64,000 nt of DNA, taken from contig NZ_CP042968.1 of assembly GCF_001693515.2 (NCBI RefSeq), forward strand, positions 1,054,001 to 1,118,000, written 5' to 3'. Position 1 is the first letter of the stretch; each line of letters starts with the position of its first letter. The stretch is from Bradyrhizobium paxllaeri. Its GTDB lineage: Bacteria > Pseudomonadota > Alphaproteobacteria > Rhizobiales > Xanthobacteraceae. Below, one piece after another: positions 51,261 through 59,789 of this stretch. The position numbers and the translations under genes were made by a program. Below the pieces are notes generated by a model. That model made no database searches and was not told the origin of the DNA. It worked only from the letters and a program-made list of their open reading frames with translations.

Positions 51261-52586
51261 ATGAAGGCGCTTGCGGAGCAAATCGGCGATATCGACGGCG
51301 TCAATATATATGGCCGTGTTGTGGGCGTGCGCGGGCTGATGGTCGAGATCGCGGGGCCGATCCATGCGATGTCGGTCGGTGCGCGGATCGTCATCGATAC
51401 CGGCGGCAACCGATTCATCCCGGCCGAGGTCATCGGGTTCTCCGGCAGCAATGCCGTCGTCATGCCGTTCGGCGGGCTCGACGGTGTCAGGCGCGGTTGC
51501 CGCGCGGTGATCGCGACCGCAGCCAGCCAGGTGCGGCCGTCGCCGGCCTGGCTCGGCCGCGTCGTCAACGCCATGGGGGAACCGATCGACGGCAAGGGGC
51601 CGCTGGTGCAGGGCCCGTCGCCGATGCCCTATCGCAACGCGCCGCCGCCGGCGCATTCGCGCAAGCGTGTCGGCCCGCCGCTCGATCTCGGGGTGCGGGC
51701 GCTCAATACGTTCCTGACCTGTTGCCGCGGCCAGCGGCTCGGCATCTTCGCCGGTTCCGGCGTCGGCAAATCGGTGCTGCTGTCGATGCTGGCGCGGAAC
51801 GTCGACGCCGACATCACCGTGATCGGCCTGATCGGGGAACGCGGCCGCGAGGTGCAGGAATTTCTGCAAGAGGATCTCGGCGACGAGGGCCTCGCACGCT
51901 CGGTCGTGGTGGTGGCGACATCGGACGAGCCGGCCTTGATGCGGCGGCAGGCGGCCTACCTGACGCTCGCGATCGCGGAATATTTCCGCGATGAGGACAA
52001 GGACGTGCTGTGCCTGATGGACTCCGTTACACGCTTTGCCATGGCGCAGCGCGAGATCGGGCTGTCGGCCGGCGAGCCGCCGACCGCCAAGGGCTATACG
52101 CCGACCGTGTTCACGGAACTGCCGAAACTGCTGGAGCGGGCAGGGCCGGGAACCGGCGTCGGCACCATCACTGCCATCTTCACGGTGCTGGTCGACGGCG
52201 ACGACCACAATGAGCCGATCGCGGATGCGGTGCGCGGCATTCTGGATGGCCACATCGTGATGCAACGCTCGATCGCAGAGCGTGGACGGTTTCCCGCAAT
52301 CAACATCCTTAAATCGGTCTCGCGCACCATGCCGCGAGCGGCCGATCCCGCCTACCTGCCCGTGATCACGCGCGCCCGGCAGGTGATGGCGACCTACGCC
52401 GACATGGAAGAGCTGATCCGGTTGGGCGCCTATCGGGCGGGTTCCAGTCCCGAAGTCGATGAGGCCGTGCGGCTGCACGAGCCGCTCGAAGCCTTCCTGC
52501 GCCAGGCCAAGGACGAAAAAGCAAGCCTTGGTGACGGCTATGGCCTCTTGGCGCATATCCTCGGCAATTTGGAAACGGAACGCTAA
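51261..52586 (+). CDS. fliI: Flagellar export ATPase FliI
   Basis: The 441-residue protein has the Walker A GSGVGKS at residues 165-171 in [18 protein letters not shown], catalytic [11 protein letters not shown], and the Walker [20 protein letters not shown], as in type III export ATPases. The conserved [10 protein letters not shown] precedes it. FliI energises export of rod, hook and filament subunits. The start ATG 51261 lies after a region with TTAA half-sites. The next gene, fliJ, follows after about 108 bases. Confidence 0.95.
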   Translation: MKALAEQIGDIDGVNIYGRVVGVRGLMVEIAGPIHAMSVGARIVIDTGGNRFIPAEVIGFSGSNAVVMPFGGLDGVRRGCRAVIATAASQVRPSPAWLGRVVNAMGEPIDGKGPLVQGPSPMPYRNAPPPAHSRKRVGPPLDLGVRALNTFLTCCRGQRLGIFAGSGVGKSVLLSMLARNVDADITVIGLIGERGREVQEFLQEDLGDEGLARSVVVVATSDEPALMRRQAAYLTLAIAEYFRDEDKDVLCLMDSVTRFAMAQREIGLSAGEPPTAKGYTPTVFTELPKLLERAGPGTGVGTITAIFTVLVDGDDHNEPIADAVRGILDGHIVMQRSIAERGRFPAINILKSVSRTMPRAADPAYLPVITRARQVMATYADMEELIRLGAYRAGSSPEVDEAVRLHEPLEAFLRQAKDEKASLGDGYGLLAHILGNLETER

Positions 52587-52694
52587 CTTTGTCAGGCCAT
52601 CATCCCCGGCACATGATTAACGACGCCGGTGGGGCCCCCTGGGGAGCCGGCTCCGTCCCGCGTTCAGATTGGGACTTCTGGGGAGTATGAGTCG

Positions 52695-53111
52695 ATGAAG
52701 TCACGAGAAACGCTGATCCGCCTGAAGAAGTTTCAGGTCGACGAGAAGCGCCGTAGGGTTACCCAGATCGAAGGCATGATCGCCGACTTCCAGCGCATGT
52801 CGGTCGATCTCGAGCGCGAAATCCAGACCGAGCAGGAGCGGGCCGGGATCAACGATCCCTCCCATTTCGCCTATCCGACCTACGCCAAGGCCGCGATCCA
52901 GCGCCGGGAAAACCTGACCCGTTCCGCCGACGAGCTGCGCATCCAGCTCGAAGACGCCAAGGGCCTGTTGAGCGAAGCGTTCGAGGAGCTGAAGAAGGTC
53001 GAGCTGCTCGACGAGCGCGACCAGGCGCGCGAGCGCGCCGAGGAGAGCGCCCGCGAGCAGGCCGACATGGATAGTATCGGCCTGATGCGCGCCCGGCTTG
53101 GCGTCGCCTGA
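52695..53111 (+). CDS. fliJ: Flagellar export chaperone-like protein FliJ
   Basis: The 138-residue protein is a long coiled coil: MKSRETLIRLKKFQVDEKRRRVTQIEGMIADFQRMSVDLEREIQTEQERAG, then a helical return with LKKVELLDERDQARERAEESAREQADMD. Such helical hairpins with high Glu/Arg content after fliI are typical of FliJ, the central stalk-like partner of FliI. Start ATG 52695 after GGGGAG. An intrinsic terminator follows the stop. Confidence 0.85.
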   Translation: MKSRETLIRLKKFQVDEKRRRVTQIEGMIADFQRMSVDLEREIQTEQERAGINDPSHFAYPTYAKAAIQRRENLTRSADELRIQLEDAKGLLSEAFEELKKVELLDERDQARERAEESAREQADMDSIGLMRARLGVA

Positions 53112-53140
53112 CGAGCCTCCGCTGATCTGACACGATCGAA

Positions 53141-53167
53141 AACCCGGGCCGCAAGGCCCGGGTTTTT
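53141..53167 (+). terminator. Strong intrinsic terminator after fliJ
   Basis: CCCGGGCC-gcaa-GGCCCGGG followed by TTTTT, about 31 bases after the fliJ stop. It closes the fliI-fliJ unit and separates it from the sigma factor gene. Confidence 0.9.
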
Positions 53168-53289
53168 CGTTGCCGGCATGCCGACCCGGGCCACTTGGTG
53201 GCCCTTTTGACGCAAGGTATGCTACGAAACCTCTCGTCGGCTCCAGCGTAGGACGCGGGTGGAGAATCTGAGATTTTGGGGGACGCTGA

Positions 53290-53835
53290 ATGCTGACGCC
53301 AGCGGAGCTGGTCTGGCTGATTGCCGCGGTGGCGAAGGGGGATGAGGCCGCTTTTGAGCGCCTGTACGCCGCCACGCGTGCGAAACTCTTCGGCGTTGTG
53401 CTCCGTATCTTGCGGCGTCAGGACCTCGCGGAAGAGGTCATTCAGGAGGCCTACGTCAAGATCTGGAACAGTGCCGGCCAGTTCAACCCGGCCCTGTCTT
53501 CGCCGATCACATGGATGGCGTCGATCGCGCGCAACCGGGCGATCGACGTGGTGCGCAAGAAGAGCGAAAGCTCGATCGAGGAGGAGCCTGCCGCGATGGA
53601 AGTGGCGGCCGATTCTCCCGATCCGCTGGCGCGGCGCGAGATGACGGAAGAGTTGAAGCGGTTGCTGGAATGCGTCGGCCGTCTCGAGCCGGACCGGCAG
53701 AAGCTCGTGCTCCTGGCCTATTACAACGGCTGGAGCCGCGAGCAGCTCGCCGCCAAGTTCGAGACGCCTGTGAATACGGTGAAGACGTGGCTGCGCCGCA
53801 GCATGATGGATATAAGGGAGTGTCTCGGGCTCTAA
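53290..53835 (+). CDS. ECF RNA polymerase sigma factor
   Basis: The 181-residue protein has sigma region 2 (FERLYAATRAKLFGVVLRILRRQDLAEEVIQEAYVKIWNSAGQFNP, then WMASIARNRAIDVVRK) and region 4 (LVLLAYYNGWSREQLAAKFETPVNTVKTWLRRSMMDIRECL). It lacks regions 1 and 3, as is normal for extracytoplasmic-function factors. Start ATG 53290 after GGGGG. It is 18 bases before the anti-sigma factor, co-transcribed. The stimulus is unknown; a similar pair in actinobacteria is SigK/RskA. Confidence 0.92.
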   Translation: MLTPAELVWLIAAVAKGDEAAFERLYAATRAKLFGVVLRILRRQDLAEEVIQEAYVKIWNSAGQFNPALSSPITWMASIARNRAIDVVRKKSESSIEEEPAAMEVAADSPDPLARREMTEELKRLLECVGRLEPDRQKLVLLAYYNGWSREQLAAKFETPVNTVKTWLRRSMMDIRECLGL

Positions 53836-53853
53836 AGGTCCGGATCTTGAACG

Positions 53854-54780
53854 ATGGCCCATAGCGAAGACCATATCGCGCTCGCCGCGGAATACGCGCT
53901 CGGCACTCTCGATGCCGACGAGCGCGCCCAGGTCGAGACCATGATGGCCGTCGACACCGAATACAGCGCGCTGGTCCATGCCTGGGAATACCGGCTCGGC
54001 GTGCTCAACCAGATGGTCGGTTCGATCGAGCCGCGGCCGATCGTGTGGGAAAACATCAAGGCCGCGATCGGACATTCGACCGAGGCGCAGGCGCCGCTGG
54101 TGCTGCCCCGGGCGGAGCAACCCGCACCGCCGCCGCCCGAACCTGCCGCCGAGCCGGTGGTGGCTCCCGTGGTGGCCGACGCGACGCCGGCCGCGCCAGC
54201 CACGACGGTCGCGGACAATGCGAACGTCATCCAGTTGGCGGGTCGCGCGAAGCGTTGGCGCAATGTCGCTTCCATCGCCACCGCGCTTGCCGCGGCGCTG
54301 GTCGCGATGCTGGCGGTGCAGGTCTACCAGCCGGATCTGTTGCCGGAGCGGCTGCGGCCGAAGCCGCAGATCCAGACGGTCGAGGTGAAGACGCCGGCGC
54401 CTTCACCGGTGCCGTCGGCGCAATATGTCGCGCTGCTGCAGCGCGACGGCGGCTCGCCGGCCTTCATCCTGACGGTCGATGCGGCGACGAAGAATTTCAC
54501 GGTCCGCAAGGTCGGGGCCGATGCGGAGCCCGGCAAGAGCTTTGAGCTCTGGCTGATCTCCGACAAGCTGCCGCGGCCGCGCTCGCTCGGCGTGATCGGC
54601 GGCAGCGATTTCACCGCGCGTCCGGTGCTGGCCGATTACGACGCCGGCACGATCAACGCTGCGCTCTTTGCGGTCACCGTCGAGCAGGCCGGCGGCTCGC
54701 CGAGCGGCCAGCCGACCTCGGCGCCGGTCTTTACCGGCAAGCTGATCGAGACGGTGCCGGCGGGCGCTCCGCCACGCTAG
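53854..54780 (+). CDS. RskA-type membrane anti-sigma factor
   Basis: The 308-residue protein begins with a zinc-free anti-sigma domain (HIALAAEYALGTLDADERAQVETMMAVDTEYSALVHAWEYRLGVL), then a Pro/Ala-rich linker, a membrane helix (VASIATALAAALVAMLAVQVY), and a periplasmic RskA-like domain (YVALLQRDGGSPAFILTVDAATKNFTVRKVGAD...FELWLISDKLPRPRSLGVIG). It holds the adjacent ECF factor inactive at the membrane. No HxxxCxxC motif is seen, so regulation is presumably by proteolysis. A small membrane protein gene follows. Confidence 0.88.
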   Translation: MAHSEDHIALAAEYALGTLDADERAQVETMMAVDTEYSALVHAWEYRLGVLNQMVGSIEPRPIVWENIKAAIGHSTEAQAPLVLPRAEQPAPPPPEPAAEPVVAPVVADATPAAPATTVADNANVIQLAGRAKRWRNVASIATALAAALVAMLAVQVYQPDLLPERLRPKPQIQTVEVKTPAPSPVPSAQYVALLQRDGGSPAFILTVDAATKNFTVRKVGADAEPGKSFELWLISDKLPRPRSLGVIGGSDFTARPVLADYDAGTINAALFAVTVEQAGGSPSGQPTSAPVFTGKLIETVPAGAPPR

Positions 54781-54804
54781 CCGCTGAACTGGGAGTCGTT
54801 CATC

Positions 54805-54966
54805 GTGCCGAATTGGCTGGGGCCGCTTCTCGTTCTCATCCTGCTGGCGGGATTTATCGGATACGCATTTCGCCAAGGCACGAAGGCCCCACGGAGCGGG
54901 GATTCAGGCGAGCCCTGGACAGGCGGTGACGGTTCGACCGGCGGTGACGGGCACTCCGGACACTAG
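54805..54966 (+). CDS. Tiny membrane protein after the anti-sigma gene, 53 residues
   Basis: GTG 54805 follows GGGAG at suitable spacing and opens with a hydrophobic helix (MPNWLGPLLVLILLAGFIGYAF), then a basic turn and a Gly/Asp/His-rich tail (GDGSTGGDGHSGH) before TAG. It lies 24 bases after the anti-sigma stop and just before a terminator at 54980, so it probably ends that operon. Function unknown. Confidence 0.6.
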   Translation: MPNWLGPLLVLILLAGFIGYAFRQGTKAPRSGDSGEPWTGGDGSTGGDGHSGH

Positions 54967-54979
54967 CCCCGACAAAAAG

Positions 54980-55006
54980 AAAACGCCCGTGGGGAGCGGG
55001 CGTTTT
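54980..55006. terminator. Bidirectional intrinsic terminator
   Basis: AAAACGCCCG-tggggag-CGGGCGTTTT is a perfect 10-bp stem with A and T runs on both sides, so it can stop transcription from either direction. It ends the sigma/anti-sigma unit and also serves the convergent small gene ending at 55101. Confidence 0.9.
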
Positions 55007-55100
55007 CGCAGTCAACTTGGGGGTAGTTGGGGTCTTGATTATCCACACGGCGACTTTGGGGGGCTGTAAAGAGCCGCGTGAATTCCGTGAAATCTCTCCT

Positions 55101-55307
55101 TTAGCGTACGACTGAGTTGCCTGTACTCGTAATTGCGACCGGCTTGCCGGCCTTCATCACGCGCGTGCTCGCGGTCTGGGTGAGACCTTCATCCGAGGTC
55201 GTGCGTGCAGAGATGCTGAACCCGGCGACCACGATACCTGCCACGAGTGCCACGACCACGATCTTGAGATGGGTCATGCGATCTGCGCTGTAGATCGAGT
55301 GGTTCAT
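55101..55307 (-). CDS. Small membrane protein, 68 residues
   Basis: ATG 55307 follows AGGAG and opens MNHSIYSADRMTHLKIVVVALVAGIVVAGFSISART, a single membrane helix or uncleaved signal, then a Thr/Ser-rich tail (TSDEGLTQTASTRVMKAGKPVAI). Similar small proteins occur in bradyrhizobial genomes. Role unknown. Convergent with the sigma/anti-sigma operon, separated by the bidirectional terminator. Confidence 0.65.
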   Translation of the reverse strand: MNHSIYSADRMTHLKIVVVALVAGIVVAGFSISARTTSDEGLTQTASTRVMKAGKPVAITSTGNSVVR

Positions 55308-55623
55308 GGAAGTCTCCTGCCGCCTTCCCGCCTACGGATTTGTTGGATGCGCCCGCAGGTTGGTTCAACGTCTCGCGTCAGGAAACGTAGGAATCCGCCA
55401 TTCAGTTCCAAAGAGGCGATCACAAGGCGGTGAAAAGACTTGAACGGTCGCGATCAGGCGCCGGCGAGAATGAACAATTGTTTATCTTTTACAAGATGTT
55501 ATGGCAGTCGAAGCGCCAACTGTACGGAATCCGACCCATTTCCCGCGATTTTAATAAACCGTTTGCATGTGGCGAAAAGGCTTCGCCATTTTACCGCTGA
55601 TTTGCGCCGCGACGCCGGTAGTC
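55308..55623. other. Intergenic stretch with a hairpin, no gene seen
   Basis: About 316 bases between the small membrane protein and flhA. Near 55568-55595 lies TGGCGAA-aaggc-TTCGCCA followed by TTTT on the plus strand, a terminator-like hairpin that has no plus-strand gene ahead of it. The upstream ~150 bases are AT-richer and must contain the promoter of the small gene on the minus strand. Confidence 0.45.
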
Positions 55624-57759
55624 CTAGACGCTGCCGACCGTCTTCAGCCGCGCGCGCGGATGAATTTCGGCCTGCGACAAGACAGTGGTTTGCGAGCGGA
55701 AGCGTTCGACCAACGAGCGAACGAACGGGCGGATTGCAGCAGAGGTAACCAGTACCGGCGCTTCGCCTTCGCGCGCCGCCTGCTCGAAGGCATTGCGGGT
55801 AGCAGTCATGAACTCCGACAGCTTGGAGGGCTGCATCGCGAGGCTGCGCTCCTCGCCCTGGCCGACGATCGATTCCGCGAACGCCTGCTCCCAGCGCGCC
55901 GACAGCGCGATCAGCGGCAGATAGCCGTTGTAGGTGGTGTTCTGCGCGCAGATCTGGCGCGCCAGCCGGGCGCGGACGTGCTCGACCATGATGGCGGGGT
56001 TGCGCGAGAAGGCGAGCGCGTCGGCAATGCCTTCGAGGATGGTGGAGAGGTCACGGATCGAGATCCGCTCGGCCAACAGGAGTTGAAGGACGCGCTGGAT
56101 GCCGGAGACCGTGACTTGGCTCGGCACGATGTCCTTGACCAGTTCGCCCTGTTCCTTCGGCAGGTCCTTCAATAGCTTCTGCACCTCGCCATAGGAGAGG
56201 AGGTCGCTCATGTTGTTCTTGAGCAGTTCGGTCAGGTGCGTCGACAGCACGGTCGCGGCGTCGACCACCGTGTAGCCCTTCAGCGAGGCCTCTTCCTTCA
56301 GCGCGGCGTCGACCCAGGTCGCCGGCAGGCCGAAGGTCGGCTCCACCGTGTGGATGCCGGGCACGCCGACCTGGTTACCGGCGGGGTCCATGACCATGAA
56401 CTGGTTCGGCCAGATCTTGCCTGTGCCGGCGTCCACTTCCTTGATCTTGATGATGTAGGTGTTGGCCTCGAGCTGGACGTTGTCGAGGATGCGCACCGCC
56501 GGCATCACAAAGCCCATCTCGATCGCAAGCGAACGGCGCAGCGCCTTGATCTGCTCGGTCAGGCGGTCGGTGCCGTCAGGCCCGTTGACCAGCGGCAGCA
56601 GTGCGTAGCCGAGCTCGATCTTGAGGTCGTCGATCTTGAGCGCGGTGGCGATCGGCTCTTCGGCTGCGGCCTGGGCGGCAGCAGCCGCGGCGTCGGGCGC
56701 AGCCGCCGCGGCGGCTTCCTGTGCCTTGACGACCTCCTTGTGGTTGCGCGCCTTCCAGGCCAGCGCCGCGGCGCCGCCGCCGAGCGCGAGGAAGGGGAGC
56801 ATCGGAATACCCGGCAGCAGCGCCAGCACCAGCATCACGCCGGCCGACATGCCGAGCGCCTGCGGATAACCCGAGAGCTGCTTCATCAGCGCCTTGTCGG
56901 CCGCGCCGGTGATGCCGGCCTTCGAAACGAGGAGGCCCGCGGCGGTGGAGACGATCAGCGCCGGCACCTGCGTCACCAGGCCGTCGCCGACGGTGAGCAC
57001 GGTGTAGGTGCGGGCGGCATCGCCGAAGCTCATGCCCTGCTGGGCGACGCCGATGATGATGCCGCCGACGATGTTGATGAAGACGATCAGAAGTCCCGCG
57101 ATGGCGTCGCCGCGGACGAATTTCGAGGCGCCGTCCATGGCGCCGAAGAAGCCGCTTTCGTCTTCCAGTTCCTTGCGGCGTGCCTTGGCGGTCTTTTCGT
57201 CGATCAGGCCGGCGGACAAATCAGCGTCGATCGCCATCTGCTTGCCGGGCATCGAATCCAGCTGGAAGCGCGCGGCGACTTCGGCGATGCGGCCCGAACC
57301 CTTGGTGATGACGACGAAGTTCACGATCACCAGAATCGCGAACACGATAATTCCGATCACGAAATTACCGCCCATCACGAAATTGCCGAAGGCTTCGATG
57401 ACGTGGCCGGCCGCCGCCGTGCCCTCATGGCCATGCGACAGGATCAGGCGGGTCGAGGCCATGTTCAGCGACAGCCGCAGCATGGTCGAAATCAGCAGTA
57501 CGGTCGGAAACGCCGAGAATTCGAGCGGCGCCTGGATGAACAGCGAGGTCATCAGAATCAGGATCGACACCGTGATCGAGATCGCCAGGAACAGGTCGAG
57601 CACGATCGAGGGCAGCGGGACGATCAGCACCACCAGGATGATGAGGACGCCGAGCGCCAGCGCCAGATCGCCGCGTTTCAGGATATCGCCGATTTCGGCA
57701 AGGCTCGGAAACTTGCCTCCTGTGCCTGCACCACCCTGACCCGCCGTGACATCGACCAT
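55624..57759 (-). CDS. flhA: Flagellar export gate protein FlhA
   Basis: The membrane part (about residues 20-330) has eight hydrophobic helices with the conserved FHIPEP region kept as LDSMPGKQMAIDADLSAGLIDEKTAKARRKELEDESGFFGAMDGASKFVRGDAIAG. The cytoplasmic C-domain includes NTYIIKIKEVDAGTGKI and VVDAATVLSTHLTELLKNN. FlhA forms the export gate that receives substrates from FliI. Start given at ATG 57759 (711 residues). An in-frame GTG at 57858 has a better ribosome site (GGGAGG), adding 33 low-homology residues. No flhB or other flagellar genes are adjacent. Confidence 0.94.
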   Translation of the reverse strand: MVDVTAGQGGAGTGGKFPSLAEIGDILKRGDLALALGVLIILVVLIVPLPSIVLDLFLAISITVSILILMTSLFIQAPLEFSAFPTVLLISTMLRLSLNMASTRLILSHGHEGTAAAGHVIEAFGNFVMGGNFVIGIIVFAILVIVNFVVITKGSGRIAEVAARFQLDSMPGKQMAIDADLSAGLIDEKTAKARRKELEDESGFFGAMDGASKFVRGDAIAGLLIVFINIVGGIIIGVAQQGMSFGDAARTYTVLTVGDGLVTQVPALIVSTAAGLLVSKAGITGAADKALMKQLSGYPQALGMSAGVMLVLALLPGIPMLPFLALGGGAAALAWKARNHKEVVKAQEAAAAAAPDAAAAAAQAAAEEPIATALKIDDLKIELGYALLPLVNGPDGTDRLTEQIKALRRSLAIEMGFVMPAVRILDNVQLEANTYIIKIKEVDAGTGKIWPNQFMVMDPAGNQVGVPGIHTVEPTFGLPATWVDAALKEEASLKGYTVVDAATVLSTHLTELLKNNMSDLLSYGEVQKLLKDLPKEQGELVKDIVPSQVTVSGIQRVLQLLLAERISIRDLSTILEGIADALAFSRNPAIMVEHVRARLARQICAQNTTYNGYLPLIALSARWEQAFAESIVGQGEERSLAMQPSKLSEFMTATRNAFEQAAREGEAPVLVTSAAIRPFVRSLVERFRSQTTVLSQAEIHPRARLKTVGSV

Positions 57760-58001
57760 GGTAGCTGCCCCCCGCGACTGGCGCCCGCGGGCGCCAAACG
57801 TCTTCGCGGCGGCCGAAGGGCCGCCGGTTCGAAAGTGAGGCACCGCACTGGCGTCCACGGGGTTCCTCCCGTTTTACGCGGCCGACGACACTCGACTTCA
57901 CCCGGCAATATTTGCCGGGTGTATGGTTAGCAAAGGGTTAACGGGGGTTCTTGATCCGCTATTCCGGGCCAACGGCCGCGGATACCCTCCGCTGGTAGCC
58001 C

Positions 58002-58084
58002 CGTCATTGCGAGGAGCGAAGCGACGAAGCAATCCATGTCTCAGCAGGTGGCGCCATGGATTGCTTCGTTTCGCTCGCAATGAC
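58002..58084. repeat. Palindromic intergenic repeat, GTCATTGCGAGGAGC family, compact copy
   Basis: Outer arms CGTCATTGCGAG and CTCGCAATGAC are complementary, as are GCAATCCATG and CATGGATTGC in the centre. With the copies at 28934 and 25411 this defines a dispersed family with conserved arms and variable loop. Confidence 0.9.
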
Positions 58085-58161
58085 TGCTGAAGACACACCT
58101 CCGCCTTCCCGCGGCACGTTTCGCCCGGGCTTTGCAATATTCATTCGCCCAACGAAGAGGG

Positions 58162-58375
58162 CGCAGGGAATGCCAGGTGCCTGCCGCACCCGCGGTCTCG
58201 TGTGCAAGGGATGCGAAGAGTGCACACACGAGCATACAGGTACAGCCGGGGCATTCCGGCATTCCCTGCGCAATGGTTTTACGGCTTATGCCGCGCTCTC
58301 CCTGGAGACGAATTCCTCTTGCCTCCATCGCCGGCGAATTGACGGTGTTGCAAGCCCGGTCGGGCTCGCAACACC
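58162..58375. repeat. Structured intergenic element with nested inverted repeats
   Basis: GCAGGGAATGCC (58162-58173) pairs perfectly with GGCATTCCCTGC (58258-58269). Inside, CTCGTGTGCA and TGCACACACGAG form a second stem. Beyond it, TGCGCAATGGTTTTACGGCT is a phrase I recall from dispersed repeats in bradyrhizobia. GGTGTTGC-a-AGCCCG and CGGGCT-c-GCAACACC (58344-58375) is a strong hairpin. Likely a dispersed repeat; a structured RNA role is possible. Confidence 0.6.
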
Positions 58376-58438
58376 TCCGCCGACTTCACGCCAGCCACGG
58401 GCGCCGCAGCACGACCACGGCGGCGCCGACAAGCTGAT

Positions 58439-58726
58439 CTATTTGGCCTTCTGAAGCTCGGTAATCGTGATGCCGGCGCTGGCGTTCTCGGCCTGGAAAT
58501 CGACCTTGTCGCCGACCTTGACCTTCTTGAGCATCGCCGGATCCTTTACGCGGAACACCATTGTCATCGACTCATCCATGCCGAGACTCTTGATCGGTCC
58601 GTGCTTCAAAGTGATCTTTCCCGCGCTCTCGTCGATCTTCTTGACTTCACCTTTGGCGACATCCTGCGCGGTAGCGGCAGTCGCGAACAAGAGCGTCGCG
58701 GCTGCAATTGTGTGACTGAGTTTCAT
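58439..58726 (-). CDS. CusF-like periplasmic copper-binding protein
   Basis: The 95-residue product has a signal peptide (MKLSHTIAAATLLFATAATA) and a small beta-barrel domain of the CusF group: GEVKKIDESAGKITLKHGPIKSLGMDESMTMVFRVKDPAMLKKVKVGDKVDF. The metal motif is H-x-PI...SMTM; the Trp that caps Cu(I) in E. coli CusF is missing (LGMDESMTM). It would ferry Cu(I) in the periplasm. Last gene of the copper operon, next to the cupredoxin gene. Confidence 0.9.
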   Translation of the reverse strand: MKLSHTIAAATLLFATAATAQDVAKGEVKKIDESAGKITLKHGPIKSLGMDESMTMVFRVKDPAMLKKVKVGDKVDFQAENASAGITITELQKAK

Positions 58727-58757
58727 CGTTGCTTTCTCCTTCTCGGTGTTTTCCAGC

Positions 58758-59219
58758 TCACTTCACCGTCACCTTGCCGATCATCCCGTAGTCGCGATGG
58801 TCGGGGACCAGGCAGGAATATTCGAACGTCCCCCGCTTGGTGAACTTCCAAAGAATCTCGGTAGACATCTTCGGCTTGAGCCGCACGCCGTTCGGATCAT
58901 CATGCTCCATGTGCGGATTCTTCTTCATATCCTCGGCGTGCTTGAGATTTTCCTTCGTGGTGGCGAGCAGGAATTCGTGGTCTTCCTTGCCGACGTTGCG
59001 AATGACAAAGCGGATTTGTTCGCCGCGCTTCACCTCAATGCGTGAAGGATTGTATTCCATCTCGCTCATCTCAACTTCGATCGTGCGCGATGGTTTTTTG
59101 GGATTGCCTGGCTCGCCGGCCGAATAGCTTTCGTGGCCATGCTTTTCATGGCCGCTTGCAGGCCATGCTAGTGCCGCCACTGCAATCAGCGTCACGGCGG
59201 TTGTGGTAATCTTGTTCAT
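58758..59219 (-). CDS. Periplasmic cupredoxin-domain protein
   Basis: The 153-residue product has a signal peptide (cleavage before HEKHGHES) and one cupredoxin domain: EVEMSEMEYNPSRIEVKRGEQIRFVIRNVGKEDHEFLLA, then C-x4-H-x4-M in YSCLVPDHRDYGM, a complete type-1 copper set (His in EDHEF, Cys, His, Met). An extra ~25-residue insertion (ENLKHAEDMKKNPHMEHDDP) is rich in His and Met. It fits copper storage or electron transfer in this operon. Starts 42 bases after the DUF411 gene. Confidence 0.88.
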   Translation of the reverse strand: MNKITTTAVTLIAVAALAWPASGHEKHGHESYSAGEPGNPKKPSRTIEVEMSEMEYNPSRIEVKRGEQIRFVIRNVGKEDHEFLLATTKENLKHAEDMKKNPHMEHDDPNGVRLKPKMSTEILWKFTKRGTFEYSCLVPDHRDYGMIGKVTVK

Positions 59220-59261
59220 TGGATCGTCCTTCTTGTTGAACTCCGCCGGTCACACCAGCGC

Positions 59262-59747
59262 TTATGTGTCAAGCCGCTGCGTTCCGAGAAAGCGCATGTA
59301 AGGGGCTTGTCGGGACTGCCAAAACAGCACGACCGTGTAGGGTTGCGGCATCCCGCCTTCCATTCCAGGTGACCCCACGGGCATGCCGGGAACGGCAATG
59401 CCCTCGGCGTTCGGACGTTCGGTCAACAAGCGCTGGATCGCGGCCGCGGGTACGTGTCCCTCGACGAGGTAGCCGCTCACAATTGCAGTGTGGCAAGCAG
59501 CGAGTTCGGGCGGAATGCCGTGCTGTTTTCTTATCTGCGCAAGCTGGTCGGTGTTTTGTACAGCGACCGAGAAGCCGGCCCCGCGCAGATGATCAACCCA
59601 GCCCGAGCAACAGCCGCAGTTGGGATCCTTGTAGACTGTAATGACGGGGTCAGCGGCAAAAGCCGGCGCAGCTATACGTCCCGCCAGAATCGCGGCGAGT
59701 GCGCCAAGGAAGGATCGGCGCGCAATCCTATATAACGTTTCATTCAT
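59262..59747 (-). CDS. DUF411-family metal-linked protein
   Basis: The 161-residue product has a twin-arginine-like signal (ARRSFLGALAAILAG) and the DUF411 core VYKDPNCGCCSGWVDHLRGAGFSVAVQNTDQLAQIRKQHGIPPELAACHTAIVSGYLVEGHVPAAAI. The NCGCC motif is a likely metal or thiol site. Family members sit in copper and silver resistance operons and are secreted. It follows the multicopper oxidase gene by 42 bases and precedes the cupredoxin. Confidence 0.9.
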   Translation of the reverse strand: MNETLYRIARRSFLGALAAILAGRIAAPAFAADPVITVYKDPNCGCCSGWVDHLRGAGFSVAVQNTDQLAQIRKQHGIPPELAACHTAIVSGYLVEGHVPAAAIQRLLTERPNAEGIAVPGMPVGSPGMEGGMPQPYTVVLFWQSRQAPYMRFLGTQRLDT

Positions 59748-59789
59748 CTCAGCTCACCTCCTTAGCAAGTCCGCAGAACTTGCTGCCTG

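Larger units (their letters stand above)
57760..58438. other. Non-coding region with two repeat elements
   Basis: Roughly 680 bases between flhA and the copper operon. It contains the GTCATTGCGAGGAGC repeat at 58002-58084, and, from 58162 to 58375, a long folded element made of nested inverted repeats and a 32-base hairpin. The first ~100 bases hold the GTG/ribosome site alternative for flhA. No protein gene is supported. Confidence 0.6.

Noticed and set aside
51138..52556. A 472-codon minus-strand open frame
   Set aside because: Antisense of fliI.
56236..57930. A 564-codon open frame on the plus strand
   Set aside because: It is antisense to flhA; extreme Arg/His/Asp content and no ribosome site.
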